This document shows positions 62,114-64,000 of a stretch of 64,000 nucleotides of DNA, piece after piece; the stretch's first letter is position 1, and every line of letters begins with the position of its first letter. A program made the translations under genes and the position numbers. The notes beneath the pieces were generated by a model, which ran no database searches, had not been told where the DNA came from, and saw only the letters and a list, made by a program, of their open reading frames with translations. The stretch is taken from positions 1-64,000 of the forward strand of contig NZ_JAFMZP010000005.1 of NCBI RefSeq assembly GCF_024436435.1, read 5' to 3'. The DNA is from Desertivirga xinjiangensis. Lineage in GTDB: Bacteria; Bacteroidota; Bacteroidia; Sphingobacteriales; Sphingobacteriaceae.

Positions 62114-63373
62114 CTAAACCTCAGAAACCTGGTAATTCTGATTCACCTTTTTATTAACGATCTGACTTACCTGGTAAACGAAGAATATGCAGAGAACAAT
62201 CACCACAGATACCACGATGCCCAGAATATCATAATGCTCGAGCGGGCTCGAAGGAGTTTTCTGGCTTACCAGTAAGCCCGCACAAACTGCGGCTATACCG
62301 CCAGCCATTTGCTGAAGTGAAGAATTAATACTCATAAAAGCGCCGCGGTCCTTCATCTCCGGTACGCTGGTAGTGAGAGTTGTGGCTGGAATCATGCGGC
62401 TCATAATTCCCATAAAAAGGATCATATTGATCACAACGATCTCCCATAAAGGAGTAGCAGATAAATTGGTATAGATCACAATCATGATGATCGCCAGTAC
62501 AGATCCCCCGGTAAACAATTTAAACTTATCTATACGGTCGCTCAGTTTCCCAATTATGGGCATGATAATGATCGAAGCGATCCCTGTGAACATAAAGACC
62601 AATGGTAATTGCCCTGCAGTGATCTTAATGTTGTTAATTAAATACGCACTGCCGAAAGGCATCAGCATAAATCCACCTACCGACAATAGTGCTGTAGCAG
62701 TAAAAGCCGTAAGATATGATCTGTTTGACAAGGTGTGCATAAAGTGAAGCATTGCACTCTTCTCAGACTTAATAGAAAGATGCCCGTCGATGGGTTTAAC
62801 CTTAAACAGGATAACCACGAAAATGAAAATTGCCAGTATTACTATCATTAAAAATGACGAATGCCATCCCCATAAATTGGCGAGGTAGATCCCGATTGGA
62901 ATACCCATAACCTGGCTTGCAGCAAATGCCATTTGTATGAAACCCATCACTCTTCCCCGCTGATTAATTGCAAAGAGGTCGGTTACGATGGCCAGTGAAA
63001 TGGAACCTATAACACCGCCGAAGAGCCCGGTGACCACCCTGGCAGCTAAAAGCATGTGGTAGGAGTTGGCCAGAGCGCAGAATAAAGTTCCGAGTATGAA
63101 GCCGCTGTAAAAGAATAACAGCAGTTTTTTACGGTCGAACTTGTCGGCAAAACCTGCAGCTAAAATTCCGGAAGCACCGGCACTAAAGGCATAGGAAGAT
63201 ACTACCAATCCGAAGCCAGAAGGGCTTATACTAAGTGATTTCATCAGCACGTCCCCGAGAGGAGAAAGTACCATGAAGTCCAGAATCACTGTAAATTGAA
63301 GCAAAGAAAGTAAAGCGACTAAGAGTTTTTGGTAAGAGGAAAAGGCAGGAGCGATATGTTGATTATTGTCCAT
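62114..63373 (-). CDS. MFS transporter, AraJ-like
   Basis: 419 residues, 12 helices. DFMVLSPLGDVLMKSL in helix 1, A-motif-like AAGFADKFDRKKLLLF, IGSISLAIVTDLFAINQRGRVMG in helix 5. It resembles arabinose-efflux and Bcr-like exporters. Substrate unknown. The small HMA-like gene ends 18 bases before its start, so they may be co-transcribed. Confidence 0.85.
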   Translation of the reverse strand: MDNNQHIAPAFSSYQKLLVALLSLLQFTVILDFMVLSPLGDVLMKSLSISPSGFGLVVSSYAFSAGASGILAAGFADKFDRKKLLLFFYSGFILGTLFCALANSYHMLLAARVVTGLFGGVIGSISLAIVTDLFAINQRGRVMGFIQMAFAASQVMGIPIGIYLANLWGWHSSFLMIVILAIFIFVVILFKVKPIDGHLSIKSEKSAMLHFMHTLSNRSYLTAFTATALLSVGGFMLMPFGSAYLINNIKITAGQLPLVFMFTGIASIIIMPIIGKLSDRIDKFKLFTGGSVLAIIMIVIYTNLSATPLWEIVVINMILFMGIMSRMIPATTLTTSVPEMKDRGAFMSINSSLQQMAGGIAAVCAGLLVSQKTPSSPLEHYDILGIVVSVVIVLCIFFVYQVSQIVNKKVNQNYQVSEV

Positions 63374-63391
63374 GATCTTATTAGTGTTATT

Positions 63392-63616
63392 TTATTCAAG
63401 TTCGCTACACGCGTATCCTAGTTTATTTAGGATTGTGATAATATCCTGTTCTGGCAATTGTGTCACAATTCTCAATACCCGGTCGATATCTTCGGTATCT
63501 ATGTTCCATTCTATGATGGACGTGATGGTGTCAAACCGCTCTTTCACTATACTGCAATCGGCTTTGGTACAGATATTAGTTTTAAAAACCAGGATATTAA
63601 TTGGACTGGGATTCAT
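63392..63616 (-). CDS. small HMA/ferredoxin-like-fold protein
   Basis: 74 residues from the ATG at 63616; the frame is open a little further without a start I trust. Pattern INILVFKTNICTKADC then FDTITSIIEWNIDTEDIDRV and IITILNKLGYACSELE matches an HMA-type beta-alpha-beta fold with a C-x4-C pair in place of CxxC. It may bind metal or only share the fold. It lies in front of the MFS gene. Confidence 0.65.
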   Translation of the reverse strand: MNPSPINILVFKTNICTKADCSIVKERFDTITSIIEWNIDTEDIDRVLRIVTQLPEQDIITILNKLGYACSELE

Positions 63617-63650
63617 GATGATGTATTTAAATGATAAGTTTAGAGTTTGA

Positions 63651-63835
63651 TCATTTTTCCAGGGCATTTGTTACAAGTTCAAAGGTCTGCCATAGAATTT
63701 CTTCCGTCATGGTAAATTTCCGTCTGCCGATATCTTTACCTCCGATATGAAAACGGATAAGGTTATAACTTCACACTCTTTGAGATACGTCATCTTGTAG
63801 CCTTTTGTAGGTTCTTCGAACCGATAAAATACTTT
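63651..63835 (-). pseudogene. possible frameshifted gene remnant
   Basis: Two overlapping minus-strand frames both look protein-like. One reads YRFEEPTKGYKMTYLKECEV, stopping at 63707; the other reads RFHIGGKDIGRRKFTM then TEEILWQTFELVTNALEK, stopping at 63651. Neither has a good ATG near its beginning. Joined by a one-base shift near 63765 they give one continuous chain. I do not recognise the family. It may be noise. Confidence 0.25.
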
Positions 63836-63849
63836 TCAAACCCCGTCAC

Positions 63850-64000
63850 CTAAACCCTCATATAGTCAGGAACCCAGTTTTTTATAGCATCCTTTATCTG
63901 AGCAGGATTCAAATCTTCCGCTATGCTTCTTTGAACTAATCCTTCCAGCTCTTCATTTGAAGCAAAACGTAAAGCGGCTAGTTGTCCGAAGGAAAGCTGG
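63850..64000 (-). CDS. 3' end of a DUF6526-like gene (cut by the window edge)
   Basis: The last 49 or so codons of a minus-strand gene. It ends LSFGQLAALRFASNEELEGL then VQRSIAEDLNPAQIKDAI and KNWVPDYMRV. The pattern resembles the C-terminus of DUF6526 membrane proteins (regular LRFAS and KxAIKNW motifs). The N-terminal part lies outside the window. Confidence 0.55.
   Translation of the reverse strand, partial: QLSFGQLAALRFASNEELEGLVQRSIAEDLNPAQIKDAIKNWVPDYMRV

Noticed and set aside
1-64000. CRISPR array, tRNA, rRNA, IS transposase or prophage
   Set aside because: Scanning found no regularly spaced direct repeats, no cloverleaf-like stretch with a CCA end, no 16S/23S signature and no transposase or phage gene.

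Overview
The window reads as a chromosomal segment of a Bacteroidota bacterium, most likely Sphingobacteriaceae (Pedobacter/Mucilaginibacter-like). The evidence is consistent: promoters carry the Bacteroidota -7 box TAnnTTTG (often perfect, e.g. TACTTTTG, TAACTTTG, TATATTTG) rather than sigma70 boxes. Ribosome binding sites are A-rich or absent. The gene families are also typical: TonB-dependent receptor plus DUF4249, a propeller sensor kinase with LytTR regulator, futalosine-route menaquinone synthesis, a UxaA/SDR/FAH sugar-acid operon and HMA-AraC regulators. No IS element, prophage, integrase, CRISPR array, tRNA or rRNA was found, so this is mostly core genome.

Layout. 0-7 kb (minus strand): a transaldolase-like enzyme, a YpdA-type flavoprotein, mqnC, a LytTR response regulator and a propeller histidine kinase read in one direction. 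The last three are overlapping or nearly so. Upstream lies an SRP 4.5S-type RNA gene on the minus strand. 7.6-13.6 kb: gltBD (glutamate synthase). 13.7-20.5 kb: a TrmH-type methyltransferase, galK, a LacI-type regulator divergent from xylBA, and an OmpA-like lipoprotein. 20.7-25.3 kb: envelope and respiratory accessory genes (outer-membrane protein, CHASE3-GAF protein without output domain, alpha/beta hydrolase, SemiSWEET, cytochrome c, SCO1). 25.5-29.7 kb: a four-gene operon (UxaA family, SDR, FAH, SDR) that fits non-phosphorylative L-fucose-type sugar-acid breakdown. 30-42 kb: topB, MaoC, Bcr/CflA efflux, gyrA, two TPR proteins, nitroreductase and HxlR regulator, cobalamin adenosyltransferase, small acidic and membrane proteins, ispD. 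42-51 kb: queA and then the GlgE alpha-glucan operon (glgE, treS-maltokinase fusion, glgB). 51-55 kb: small stress-type proteins (cold shock, stand-alone glycogen-binding domain, Dabb, glycine-zipper lipoprotein, YtxH, two Rnk/GreA-C-like proteins) and an HMA-AraC fusion regulator. 55-64 kb: two MFS transporters, aldo/keto reductase, serine hydrolase, DUF4249 lipoprotein with its TonB receptor, a small HMA-like protein and the 3' end of a further gene.

How genes work together: trehalose is isomerised to maltose and phosphorylated (TreS-maltokinase), then polymerised (GlgE) and branched (GlgB). Xylose is isomerised and phosphorylated by XylA and XylB under a LacI-type repressor with a perfect 12-bp palindrome just upstream. 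GltBD assimilates ammonium.

The most unexplained structure is non-coding. A MITE-like or REP-like family with CACACGCGGCACG-type ends appears at 7.16-7.31 kb and 14.36-14.55 kb, and as a bare back-to-back palindrome at 41.12 kb. A second repeat family ends in GCCGAAATAAATTCGGC and appears at 14.28 and 20.57 kb. I do not see a clear novel defence or biosynthetic system. The best candidates for follow-up are the repeat family, the YpdA homologue lacking the expected cysteine, the output-less CHASE3-GAF protein and the HMA-AraC regulator.
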